Source: Heracleum sosnowskyi
Taxonomy: Eukaryota; Streptophyta; Magnoliopsida; Apiales; Apiaceae
NCBI GenBank assembly: GCA_030848705.1
Contig: CM061235.1
Coordinates: 130,308,228-130,372,227 of the forward strand
Reading direction: 5' to 3'
DNA: 64,000 nucleotides
Position numbers and translations under genes: made by a program. Below, in pieces: positions 1 to 11,525 of the stretch (position 1 is the first letter of the stretch; each line of letters begins with the position of its first letter). The notes beneath the pieces are model-generated. The model was not told the origin of the DNA. It worked only from the letters and a program-made list of their open reading frames with translations, and searched no databases.

Positions 1-3000
1 GTAGATATATCAGAAGATAAGCTCCCACCACTTGCTAGTTTTAGAACTGAGATGAAAAGGTATTGTGAGAGCTTACATGTTGCTCTTGAAGACTATCTTA
101 CACCTGATGATATTGAAAGAGTGGGTTTATGGAGAAAACTACAAAGACTGAAAAATGTTTGCTATGATTCTGGTTATCCCCGACAGGATGGTTCGCCGTG
201 TCATACATTGTTTGCAAACTGGAATCCAGTTTATTTGTCCACTTTAAAAGAAGATATAGAATCTGAAGGTTCTGAGATTGCATTTTATAGAGGTAGCCAA
301 TTAACTGAAGAAAGTCTGAAGTGGCTCTTAGACAAAGGATTCAAAACAATTGTAGACCTCAGAGAAGAGTCCGTAAAGGACCATTTCTATCAAGCCGTGT
401 TAGATGAAGCAGTTTTATCTCAGAAAGTCGAATTGGTTAAACTTCCAGTTGAAGTTGGTACTGCTCCTACAATGGAGCAGGTTCAAAAGTTTTCATTGTT
501 GGTGTCTGAATCAAAGAAAAAACCCATATATCTTCACAGTAAGGAAGGAGTTTGGAGAACTTCTGCTATGGTCTCTAGATGGAGGCAATATATGACTCAC
601 TACAGCTCCCAGACTCCTGCTAATAAGGCAGCCTTATCCAATGGCATTGTGTCAGGTGATGTTACTGAAATGAAGAATGTGGAGCTGTCATTAAAGTTAA
701 AAGAAGATGCACTTAATAATAAAAATGGTTCAGTGGAAGTTAATTCGAAGACAAGCTACAGTTCCATTGAAAAACTTCACAAAGAGGTCTCTTCAACTTC
801 TGAAAATAGAAACCACTCTGATAATGGATTTCTTGACACCATCCCATTCACGAAGACGGTTGATAACAGAAAAGAATCGATGATATCAGCCTTCAGTCAT
901 ATGAAACCTTTTGACTCTCAGCGACCTCCTTCTAATGTTCTATCCAGAAAGTCAATGTCTCAGCATTTCAAAAACAAAAAGATCTCACCAGCCAGATACT
1001 TCAATTATAAACGACAAAGATGGATGGATTTGTGTGGTTCAAGAGGGAATTATAACGGGACAAGTTTAAGAACTGAAAATAGTCAAACCAATGCTGAATC
1101 CATATACCAGAAAAGAGAAAGTTCAAATGGTTCAGCAGTTAGGAATGTGAATCTTGTTACTAATGGGACTTACAGGGGAGGTGGTAATTATGCATATCAC
1201 TCCCCTGAACCCAAGTCAAATGGACCCCATGACGATATATATACCACAAGGAAAAGTGATGATCATATTAGAGTAACCAATGGGTTAGATAAAAGTAACA
1301 TATCCTTAACTATGTCTACTGATCAAAGGAATAAGACTGCAGGCACTGTGTCCTCCCAAACTGATGGATTGGAGCTTATTGAAGGAAATATGTGTGTTTC
1401 AGCAACAGGTGTTGTGAGAGTGCAGTCAAGAAAGAAAGCAGAGATGTTCTTGGTCCGTACAGATGGATTTTCGTGCTCTAGAGAAAAGGTAACTGAATCT
1501 TCCCTGGCCTTCACCCATCCTAGCACCCAGCAGCAGATGTTGATGTGGAAATCTACTCCAAAGACCGTATTATTACTGAAGAAATTAGGTGCAGAACTAA
1601 TGGAAGAAGCTAAAGAGGTATCACACCAAGAACCTGGAAATAATTCTTTGTTTGGTTTGACTAATTTTGTGTGTTGCTGTATTATTACTAATTCTACATT
1701 TTGCACCATCCTACATGCTATCTCCAGTCTTTCTCTCAAATTTGTTTTGGCGTCGGGGGAGGGGTGAAAGTCCAATAGTAAAATTTGTGACTTCAATAGT
1801 TATCTAGTGCGCCGATGAGGGATTATGTACATGATATACGGAAGATAGTTCATACTGATCTAGTGGTGAGCCTGTATCTAACTCATGTGCTCACATTTTG
1901 ATTCCGAGATAGTTTGGTCTTTAAAGCTTCCAAAAGATCAAAGTTTTTTAGCTGACGTCTGTGTTTTGTAATGGCTCCAAAACCGAAAATACCTGCACAT
2001 GAGCCCATGCTGTATATGCCGAGTCGAGGGGCTTGGTGCATGTGTAGGGATGGGAGCGGGTAGGTTGGATTGGGGCTTCACAAAATCCTAGTACTTAAGG
2101 TTTTTTAAAAATTAAACCAAATCCAAATTCAATCCATCGGGTTTTGATTCGGATTGGGTTTATATCAGTTGTCCAACAATTGATTTTTCTCTTAAATGAG
2201 TTCAATATCACAAGTACGCACAAACAACATGAATAGTTTCTGTACAAATAATTGAAGCCACAAATGATTAAGTTGATTAAATAAGTAGTTAAATATAATA
2301 TATAAAGATATTTATTCATTATTAACATTTGATTAATAACGGAGTAATACATCAAGTAAATTGGAAGGATGAGTTAAAGATAGGGATAGAGGATTAAAGG
2401 CTGCTAAAAAAATCCTAGCAAAGATATCGGATATGACTTCATAGTGCCTTTTGAGAGTTTTGGATGTAATTTATAATATATATTGTATCTCATATCTATA
2501 TTAATTGGGGTTTAAACGGGTTTCGGGTTGGTATGCTTAACATCAAATACAAACCTTTTCTGGTTTAGAAAAAAATCCACATCCCAATCCAAAAACCAGG
2601 GGTTGTTTTGATCCAATCAGAGAGGACTAAATCGGATATCCAGGGGTTCAGATAATGTTGCAATCCCTATGAACTTGAGCCTTAGGTGCATTGTGTGGAA
2701 TGTGACTCCATCAGGATTACCGAGAGAACGAAGTTACAAACTCGTCATAGTGTAAACCTATGTTACTCGGACTCGGCTAGAAGTTCCATGTGTCGGACTC
2801 GGCAAAATTTTGAAAATTTTACATGTTTCTGGCCTAAAATAAGTGTCCAACTGTCGAGTGTCCGACATAAAAGAGTCCGAGTAACATAGGTATAAACATG
2901 AGCTCCAAAGTGGACCCTTGCAATGATTCTGAAATACAAATTCGTCGAGTGTTTTTTTTTGTTTTTGCCATAAAATGAATCCACCTTACATTACTTAATG

Positions 3001-5084
3001 AACATTCAACAGAAACACACACTCTTCATGTTATTCTTTAAGTTGACAAGATATCTTGTAGATCATCGATAGTTTTGGCATGATATGTTTAGTTATTTAA
3101 GTTGATTGCTTTAATGATTATATAAGTTGTTATCAGCTTGTACAGTTCAACAATATATTTGTGCAAGTGCAGGTTGCCTCTTTCCTTTATCACCAAGAGA
3201 AAATGAATGTCCTTGTTGAGCCGGAGGTTCATGACATTTTTGCCAGAATTCCTGGTTTTGGATTTGTTCAAACCTTCTATAGCCATGATACAAGGTACCA
3301 ATGGCTTTACAAAGAAAGAGCAGCATTCTCTACTACTATGTCCACTTCATTGTGCATAATTCTGACTCACCTGTTTGTAATGTAGTGATCTTCATGAAAG
3401 AGTAGATTTTGTGGCATGCTTAGGAGGAGATGGGGTTATACTTCATGGATCAAATCTTTTTAGAGGTGCTGTTCCTCCATTTGTTTCATTTAATCTTGGG
3501 TCCCTCGGATTTCTCACTTCCCATATCGTAAGCTTCTCAACTCTAATTAAGCCTTGGAAGTGAATTTGTTGGCTCTGTTTTTCACTTCCCTTAGTCTTTT
3601 ATTATTTTCTTCAACACACAGTTTGCAGACTATAGGCAGGATTTGAAACAAGTCATTCATGGGAATAACACAATGGATGGTGTTTATATAACTCTTAGGC
3701 TGCGTCTTCGCTGTGAGATATTTCGAAATGGTAAATCTGTGCCTGGAAAATTATTTGATGTCCTCAATGAGATTGTGGTTGATCGTGGTTCGAATCCATA
3801 TCTTTCCAAAATTGAATGTTATGAACATGACCGCCTAATAACTAAGGTGATGTAGAGGTTTATAAATTTCTTATCTAAAAGTTTCTACAAATATGACAAA
3901 CTTGTAAATGTTGCTGAAACTGTTGCTTAATGTTACAAAAAAACATTAAAGGTGCAAGCTGATGGGGTCATAGTAGCCACACCAACTGGAAGTACTGCTT
4001 ACTCTACAGCTGCAGGAGGCTCAATGGTTAGTTAGGTTTGTTTAGTTTTTTAATTTCATATTAAAGTACTAGTTTAATCAAATGCAAGTAGGCCATTTGA
4101 ACCCTGCGTTGTGACCATTGACCAGTTCTTTTCCGACCTGAATCAACCATAAGAACATGAAATTTTAAATCTAATATGGGGATAGAAGGCAAATAGAGAA
4201 ATGATTCTATGTGGATTGGATGGCGGGTCCTCAAGTTGTCACTGGTAGACCAAAGAGTATGGTGGATTGTCACTCATCTGCCTACTTCTACTTGGTGGAT
4301 TTAGTTCCATGCCATATAGATAGAAATTTAAGCAGATTGTCTTATCCGACTGTGTTTCGCAGTTTCAGTTTCCAGCTGACCATGCTAATAAGTTGGAATG
4401 AACAATTTGTAAGCTTGCATGTACCATCTGTCCATCTCAGTTGTAATAGTCTGTGTTTGTTTGTAAACTTTTAATTAAATCTGCCAATGATCTTTGTATG
4501 CAGGTGCATCCTAACGTTCCCTGCATGCTCTTTACACCCATCTGCCCACACTCCCTCTCCTTCAGGCCTGTTATACTTCCTGATTCTGCACGACTCGAAT
4601 TAAAGGTGCATAATTTTATCTCATTTTCTTGTTCCCTATCTGTATATTATCTGTGGGAGTGTATGACTGTAGATGCTATACATTTAATAGTAAAGCATCA
4701 ACGTCTATATTTCTACGTGGTCAATGTGATCACTTCTTGCTGATTAAATTGATTCTCTGGCATCTATCTTATCCAAAAGGCTAAAGTCTTTCTAGAATTT
4801 AAGCTCATGTAATGTGACTTGTTACAAATCCTAGTTTTTGATAAGACACAAATATAATTTTGAAAATGTGTTCTGAATAGATTCCCAAGGATGCAAGAAG
4901 TAACGCCTGGGTGTCATTTGATGGAAAGAGAAGGCAACAACTATCAAGAGGCGATTCAGTTAGAATAAGTATGAGTGAGCATCCACTTCCAACTGTAAAC
5001 AAGCACGACCAAACTGGTGACTGGTTTCGTAGCTTGATTCGCTGCTTGAATTGGAATGAAAGGCTAGATCAGAAGGCCCTTTAA
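1..5084 (+). CDS. NADK2: NAD kinase 2, chloroplastic-type (5'-truncated by window)
   Basis: NAD kinases phosphorylate NAD+ to NADP+ with ATP; NADK2 is the calmodulin-binding plastid isoform of plants (family knowledge). Coding is open from base 1 in the frame of the ATG at 52, so 52 is an internal Met and the transit peptide lies upstream. Exons read from splice sites and homology: 1-1617, 3173-3294, 3386-3527, 3622-3846, 3952-4026, 4504-4605, 4881-5084 (stop TAA). All junctions keep phase. In order: the region around MKRYCESLHVALEDYL and LWRKLQRLKNVCYDSGYP (known calmodulin-binding area), a phosphatase-like domain with HSKEGVWRTS where Ser replaces the PTP Cys, a low-complexity Ser/Asn linker, then the kinase domain with GGDG (exon 3), ATPTGSTAYSTAAGGSM (exon 5) and a C-terminus ending in NERLDQKAL. 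The kinase domain looks intact. The first large exon would read on 49 codons past its donor if the intron were retained. Confidence 0.95.
2045..2669. mobile_element. hAT-like MITE in the first visible NADK2 intron
   Basis: AT-rich 625-bp block starting TAGGGATGGGAGCGGGTAGG and ending GCAATCCCTA, so the ends share the inverted motif TAGGGAT. Flanking 8-mers (TGCATGTG and TGAACTTG) agree only partly, so a target duplication is not proven. Non-coding; lies wholly in the intron 1618-3172. Confidence 0.4.
2757..2890. mobile_element. 134-bp MITE with TIR CCTATGTTACTCGGACTC
   Basis: The left end CCTATGTTACTCGGACTCGG is mirrored by AGAGTCCGAGTAACATAGG at the right, a terminal inverted repeat of about 18 bp in a 134-bp element. 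Internal sequence is GC-richer than the intron around it. Short TAAA-like strings flank both ends but no clear target duplication can be set. Superfamily not assigned. Confidence 0.7.
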
Positions 5085-6513
5085 GTGACTCAACAGTCCC
5101 TTACAACCAAGACTTGAGGTACATGTAAATTACTGTACATAATACAGAGAAAACATAGGTCACTCCTCTCATAGAAAAAAGGATACATCCCCGTATAAAG
5201 GAAGGAAATGCCATTTCCTTTAATACCAAAAGAAATCTAATTTTTAACACAAGAATGTAATAGTTGTGTGCTTCTCATTGTATAATTGTAAAGGCCTAAA
5301 GGGTATATGATTTTACTACTTTTGGTCGATCCTGCGGGCTTATACAATGCAAGCTTATAAGGAAAATGACAACTCTTAAGTAGAAGCTGGAGGCAGTCCA
5401 GATGGGTGAATATTACTCTTAAAAATGTAGTCCATTGTGAAAGTAAAGGGGGGAAGAGGACAAACACAATTTAGGTAGGAGAGTAGAGTAGGCATTGATA
5501 TCTCACATCGCATGTACTCACACCAGGGATAGCAATTTCTGGGTCGGGTGTGAGTACATTACATGTACTCGGATTGGACTGTATCTTTGCATCATTAATA
5601 CAGTCGCTGAAATTTATTAACATTACATGCACTCACCACTCACCAGTTGGCAGTCGCCCACCGTATAAACCGTCTCCGACAGATTTTTTTGAAGTTAATG
5701 TAGTGTATAATGGGTTAAAGTTAAACTTTAACCCTTTTTTATACAAAATAAACAATAATAATCATTTTTAAACTCCCGATTTTAAACCGGCAACCCCAAT
5801 ATTATGTTGTTGAAATGTGATTTATATTTGTTTAAAATTTATTAAATTTTTTGAAAATATAAGTACCAAGTTAGAACTTGTCCAAGTTCAAACACTTGCT
5901 CTTTTTTTTTTCCGTAGTTATGAAGTGTGATTCTTCGTTACCAATGAAGCGACAAGAGGAACGGATAATGTTTTATTTTTCTTATTAGCTCTGTGTTGAC
6001 TTCAAAAATTATGTACTCCCTTGAAGACCTTATTCAAACGGAAAAGAAATGACAGGAGATGGCACTCTACGTTGAAATATAATATAAATTTCATTTTAGA
6101 CCTTTTTTCTAATTATATATTTATAATTTTAAATTTTACATGGTATTTGAAATTAGAGATCGGCGAATTTTCCGTTTCCGGTACTTAAATAAAATAACAA
6201 AACTAGAGTTGTTAGGTTCATGATAATTCAATTTTCCACCAAGCACCTTGACATTTTTGTTTGCTTATCTTTATACCAAAGTGTTGAACAAAACATTAGT
6301 TGTTGGCACTCCTTAGCTGACATGAGCTTATGTCGTCATAATATGGCCGTATCATATTTGTTGACGATCACGATTAATTAAATAAATTTATACAGAATTA
6401 TAAACTTATTCATCGTGAAAGAATATGGACATTTTCCCTCGATTATCAGCTGTCTGTGACCACTTGAATTTTATATTTATACTCCACATTCCCTAGCTCA
6501 AATCACAACGTTA
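5085..6513. other. Intergenic spacer, no gene seen
   Basis: Holds the NADK2 3' flank, then AT-rich sequence. A stretch from about 5526 (AGGGATAGCAATTTCTGGGTCGG) looks like one arm of a hAT-type MITE, but I found no matching second arm. No credible coding or RNA gene. Confidence 0.5.
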
Positions 6514-6930
6514 GAGCAATTCCAACCCAACAACACTAAATCACTATAATAGTAATAGGTATAATGTAAAAATAATTTTAATGCAATACTAAATGGTGAT
6601 CCAAAAACACTAAATAAGTTTTGGGTCATCCAATTTGATTACAAAAATACATTTGATGATCCTTTGACACCAAATTTGATGACTTTCAAAATTCTCACTA
6701 TACCTTTATGTTTGTTAATAAAACAAGTTTTTTCTTATTTTATTGAACTTTTTTTTTTTTTGTACTTTTTAAATTTAGATTTATTAAAAATATAAAAAAT
6801 GAAAAAAAGTTAAAATATTCCATTTTCTATATAAAAATTTCCTTTTAATATTAAGTATAGTGTCAATTGGGTTGAAGGATAGTGTCAACACCAAAATAGT
6901 GTACGACATTATTGGGTTGGAGATGGTCTT
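6514..6930. mobile_element. Tourist/PIF-Harbinger-like MITE in the promoter of the first propeller gene
   Basis: Left end GAGCAATTCCAACCCAA and right end TTGGGTTGGAGATGGTC are inverted repeats of the common plant type ending CCAACCCAA. A TTA trinucleotide flanks the left end (6511-6513) and TTTA the right end, fitting a 3-bp TTA duplication. The interior is AT-rich and non-coding. It ends about 63 bp before the ATG at 6994, so it lies in the promoter or 5' UTR of that gene. Confidence 0.65.
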
Positions 6931-6993
6931 TTATAATCAGCCGACTTTTGAGATATTTTGCATTAGTCGTCTCTTAGCTAAAATTTTAGCAGC

Positions 6994-9900
6994 ATGGCGG
7001 AGGGTAGAGGTAGCATCGCCTTCTTTACAACTTACCGTCCTCCGGTGGCACTCGACATTTTCTCCACCTCATTCCCACGTTTCGAAGATGAGCTTAAAAT
7101 GACAGACGGAGTTTCATATAATTACAATGGCCATTTTATTCCACCGAATGCTCTCAAGATTATTCTCAAGCGACCCATTTTTTTTCACCAGGGGATCAAG
7201 GAGGCTGATGTTGATTCAGGTCGTGTCTCGGCTACTATCTTTGTTTCGGAGCGAGAGAGCCTGGAAACATTTCATCTAGCTCTTGACTTTAAGGATGGTA
7301 CTCAGCCTACAGTCTTCAGCTTGGCAGAAATCTATGGTAAATCAGACGGTGTGCGTATGGAAGATAGTGCTTGCATTGCTGGCGAGGACGGAGAGTATCT
7401 GGTCTTTGTATCCACCAAGGAGCCTGCTAAGCGTCGTCGTCAGCCTTGGACTGTTGTTTACAGAACTAATCTCATCACCGGAAAGACCGATCGCCTCACT
7501 CCCTCACGTAAGTTACTTGTAATTTTGGAGGTTAATACTATATAGGTTCAAGAAATAAACTCAGTGCCTACTAAATGCCTCTACTAATTAGTCAACTTAT
7601 CTGTTTCTTGACTGAGCCTTTGCTTACATTATAGAATCTAATTAATCCTAAACTAGGTGCATCCTATTAATGAATCCACAACCCTCTTTGGAATATCTAA
7701 CCCATCCACTGTAACCTTGATGATAGCAGCCTATTTTGTACAATAATAAATATCTAGATTTTTGTTGGTAAGATCAATTACGGAAATCTAAATTGACACA
7801 CCCTGCCTCCACGGGATTCAGGGGGAATCCGCTAGACTAAGCCTTGCAGATGATTACGATATGTAGACCGGTTGTTGTATTCTGGTACAGGGAAACAGTT
7901 GAGCTCCTTTACGGCGAAACCCTGATAATTAACTACGGTTTAAACTTGGTTTACTGTTAGTCTGTTACTATATTTTTTTTGGAACACCTTGCTGAGTACA
8001 GATTGAATTATAAATTTACACAATTGAGAGGTTTATTCCCCATACTGAATTTCCCTCTATGGTTTTGCTTCAATTTGTAGTTCAAGCTGATTTGTGTCCC
8101 TCGGTTTCACCATGTGGAAAGAAGATAGCGGTGGCATCTTTCCAAAAAAAGGCAGGTTGGAATGGGGAGATAGAAGATCTACAGACGGACATTTTCGTCA
8201 TGAATGTGGAGAAGCCTTACAACCGCCATCTGGTTGTTGATAATGGTGGCTGGCCAACATGGGGAAGTGGCAATGTCATATTCTTTCACCGTAAGGTCGG
8301 AAAATTTTGGGGGGTCTTCCGTGCTGATATCAGAAATGGTCTCACGTCAAACTGCACTCGTGTAACTCCAGACAATTTGGACGCAATTACTCCTGTTGCT
8401 ATTGACGACACTACTGTGGCAGTAGCAACTAATCGTCCATGTTCATATTTTAGCATCGATGTCCCTCATGGAAAAACAAAGTATCGTCACATTGAAATTT
8501 TTGATTCAACAAAAACCAAAGCACCAATTCAAATAACTGAAAAATATAGACCTACAGTTGATCATTTCAACCCCTTTGTGGTTATTGATGGTGAAAAGAA
8601 GCGCATCGGATATCATCGTTGCAAAGACGAACTTCTCAAGGTATGGTATCAATTATGATTAAACGTGGTCTTTTCATTTAGGACTTGCCAAAAAACTTAA
8701 TTGGAGATGCGTGTACTAATTTGATCAACAGAGGGGAGATGATTACATGGAAAAGCGATTCCATAAGGTGAATTCTCCACATCAGGATGTAGGATTGTTT
8801 AGGTTGTCGGGAGCATTTCCTACATTTTCTAAAGATGGCAAAAAGCTTGCATATGTCGGAAATGATTTCAAAGATGTGTGGCTAGTTGATGTTGAAGGAT
8901 CGGGAGAACCACGTAAAGTTTTTCAGGTATGACACGACACAGAATCACACATTGTTGAGGAGTCACCAACTCCAGGATCCTTCCTATTAGAATTTCCTTG
9001 CAAACTTTTGCTTCTCTTGGCTTCAATTAAATAGCCTAAATTTATATGATAAAATTTTCGAATGTATCTACATCACTATGGTTTTGTCGTCTGCCATCTT
9101 CAGTAGAATTAAAAAAAAAAAGTTTGTTAGGAAATTCTGTAAGTACATTTTTTAATAAACAACCAGCATTCAGAATAGAGTTAATGTTCATCAAACAGGA
9201 GGCAGTAGCTTGGCTTATGAAATATTCATATGTAGTAGAGTGAAGGCTTCATATAAATGTAGGAGTCTGGTTGCATATATTGTATTAAAAGATTGAAAGC
9301 ATTAGATGGATGCAAGTGATATAGAATTTTAACTATGGGAGATCGAGGAGAGGTTAATTTTAAATTTGATCATGTATAGGTGCCTGAAGACTTAGGCCAA
9401 ATATTTGCACCAATTTGGAACCAGAATCCAGAGAAGGATATTCTGTATGCATGTGTGGGATCATCTTTCGATGCTGAAAAACCCTTGCACATCATCCACC
9501 TCCCGAACATCTCAAAAGCTAAGGGACATTACAAACAGCTCACCATTGACGACAACAATGCCTTCCCTTCCACCAATCCTGACGGTATGTAGGCTTTTCT
9601 GGTTTCTATTTCTGATGTTTTTCCCTCCATTTCACCAAAAATCTGTATACAAGCGTCAGTGAAGGGCCTACTAGCTTGCTTGTATCTTTGTTCTTTTATC
9701 CTTATTCCCTAAGCAATATTTTCGACATTTTTTCACCATTAATATTTTAAAAACATATAAAAGTGCCCCTACACAAATTAGAAAATATGAGGGTTCCTCC
9801 CCAAATTTAACTCGGTGCTCCCCCAGAGAAAAGGCCTAAAACCGCCCGGTTAATGTATGAGAGCTTGGCTCAATTTAGCAATCGGCTAAAAATATTCTTT

Positions 9901-10833
9901 CCTCAGAAATATCTATGGATCCTCAAGCAAATAATTAGCAAGACCCGACAACAATTGTTAATTACCTGTGTTTATTAACCAACTTTCTTAAAACCTTAAA
10001 GTGGTAGAAAGATGACTTTGTTGGATTAATATATTCGACACTAATCTTACACGTATGAGTGACCAAACGGAGAACATATATGCTTTGATATAAAATATAT
10101 GTAAATAGAGAGACTCTTTATCATGATTTTGTAACTACTGCTGTTAAGTTGGGTTTAAAATCATATTACAGGCACAAAATTAGTTTTTCGATCTACAAGA
10201 GGCTTTGGGAAAGAAGAGGGATACAAGAATTTACACATAATGCAGGACCCGGAAGAAGGAGATTATGGAGAAGGAAACGTAACACAGCTAACAAAGGGAA
10301 ATTGGGTTGACACACATTGTCAATGGTCTCCAAGTGGAAATTGGATCGTTTTTTCTTCCACTCGTGACAAGCATGAGAAAGCCCCAAGTAAGGACCACAT
10401 GCTTGATGCTGGATATTTTTCAGTATTTCTGGTGAACCCTGAACATCCGGATGTGGTGGTACGAGTGCTGGGAAGTGCAGATGACCTTGCAGGACATGTG
10501 AACCACCCTTTTTTCAGTCCAGACGGAAAGAGCATTGTGGTCACTGCAGATCTTGCTGCAGTTTCTGTCGATCCAATCTCTTTGCCTCTTATCGAGCATT
10601 CTGCAAGGCCTTATGGAGATATTTTCACTGTTGATATCGATCCAAATGACATACAGAAAAACAAGAATGTGAAGAAGTTTAATCGGCTGACACATACTAG
10701 ATATGAAAATTCGACTGGTACTTGGACCACATTCTCAACTCGGGACACAAATGCAGTATGGAATCGACTCATAGAAGAAGATAGAGGTTGGGGCACATCT
10801 GGACACCCTTGCATTCCTAAGCGATGTCCATGA
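6994..10833 (+). CDS. TolB/DPP6-N-like beta-propeller protein, copy A
   Basis: Five exons with GT-AG junctions: 6994-7507, 8081-8640, 8732-8926, 9380-9584, 10172-10833; phases agree and give 711 residues. The start MAEGRGSIAFFTTYRPPV matches copy B (MGDKRGSIAFSTTYRPPV), which fixes the ATG. Sequence features are WD40-like/TolB propeller blades: SPCGKKIAVAS, GGWPTWGS, FPTFSKDGKKLAYV, WSPSGNWIVFSSTRD and FFSPDGKSIVV. No signal peptide, membrane segment or hydrolase triad is visible. This resembles the plant family annotated as DPP6 N-terminal domain-like; its activity is not known to me, and a propeller scaffold is inferred. The C-terminal tail (after STRDTNAVWN) is shorter and rewritten relative to copy B. 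Convergent with copy B. A Tourist MITE lies just upstream. Confidence 0.88.
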
Positions 10834-11525
10834 ATGCCTGTCTGCATGCTCCAATATACATTCATATCTCCATTGATTCCTTCCACTAAACCATCATCTC
10901 TTCCAGCACACCTTCGTCTAATATTCTGCTGTTACTTTCTATTTTATGGAATAAAATTATATTTATATAGAGATGTATGTGGGCATGTTTGAGGGGGAAT
11001 TTTTTTTAACTAAAAACTTTGAAAACCTGTTATAAATCACTAATGTCAATTATGCAAATCACAACATCGTAGTTTCACACAACAAACAGTTTTTTTTTTA
11101 TTGACTGATCAAAACCAACTGTACGTGCTCAAAAACTAACCATTTGCCAAGCTTTGATTAGCTCATACTCCTTGCTGAGGGTCGGAGCAAAGTGCGTGTA
11201 AGATAATGGTAGTATTTTAGTTCCCTTGTAAGTGTTGTTCATATCAACCCATTCCAAGAATAATGCACGACTTATTTAAAAAACAAACAAGAGTGACTTA
11301 TTTAAAAAAAGACATTAGTGCACAAGGAGGCATCATGTAGGAAAGCAAGTTTTAAAATAAAAACAACAAGAGTGCACAAGGCATCATTTACGAAAGCAAG
11401 TAGAACTAGTACATAATTGGGGACCGATCCTTCCCCTTATTAGTTACCAAGTGTTATATCCATGCATTCTGAGATGCGAGTAGCCAGAAAATCTGGCCAG
11501 GCATAGAACAGCAAATGTAAGACAA
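10834..11525. other. Shared 3' spacer between convergent genes
   Basis: 692 bp between the two convergent stop codons. It holds a diverged tandem pair around 11268-11400 (repeats of GACTTATTTAAAAAA and GTGCACAAGG-GCATCAT with AAAGCAAGT). No ORF of note. It must contain both 3' UTRs. Confidence 0.6.
10950..10955 (+). promoter_or_regulatory. Putative poly(A) signal AATAAA of copy A
   Basis: Exact AATAAA 117 nt after the stop of the copy A gene in a T/A-rich 3' flank; position is typical of a plant near-upstream element. No transcript evidence. Confidence 0.4.

Noticed and set aside
1618..1767. Extension of the NADK2 exon to the stop at 1767
   Set aside because: A GT donor at 1618 joins in phase to 3173 and restores the conserved kinase domain; the extension is intron.
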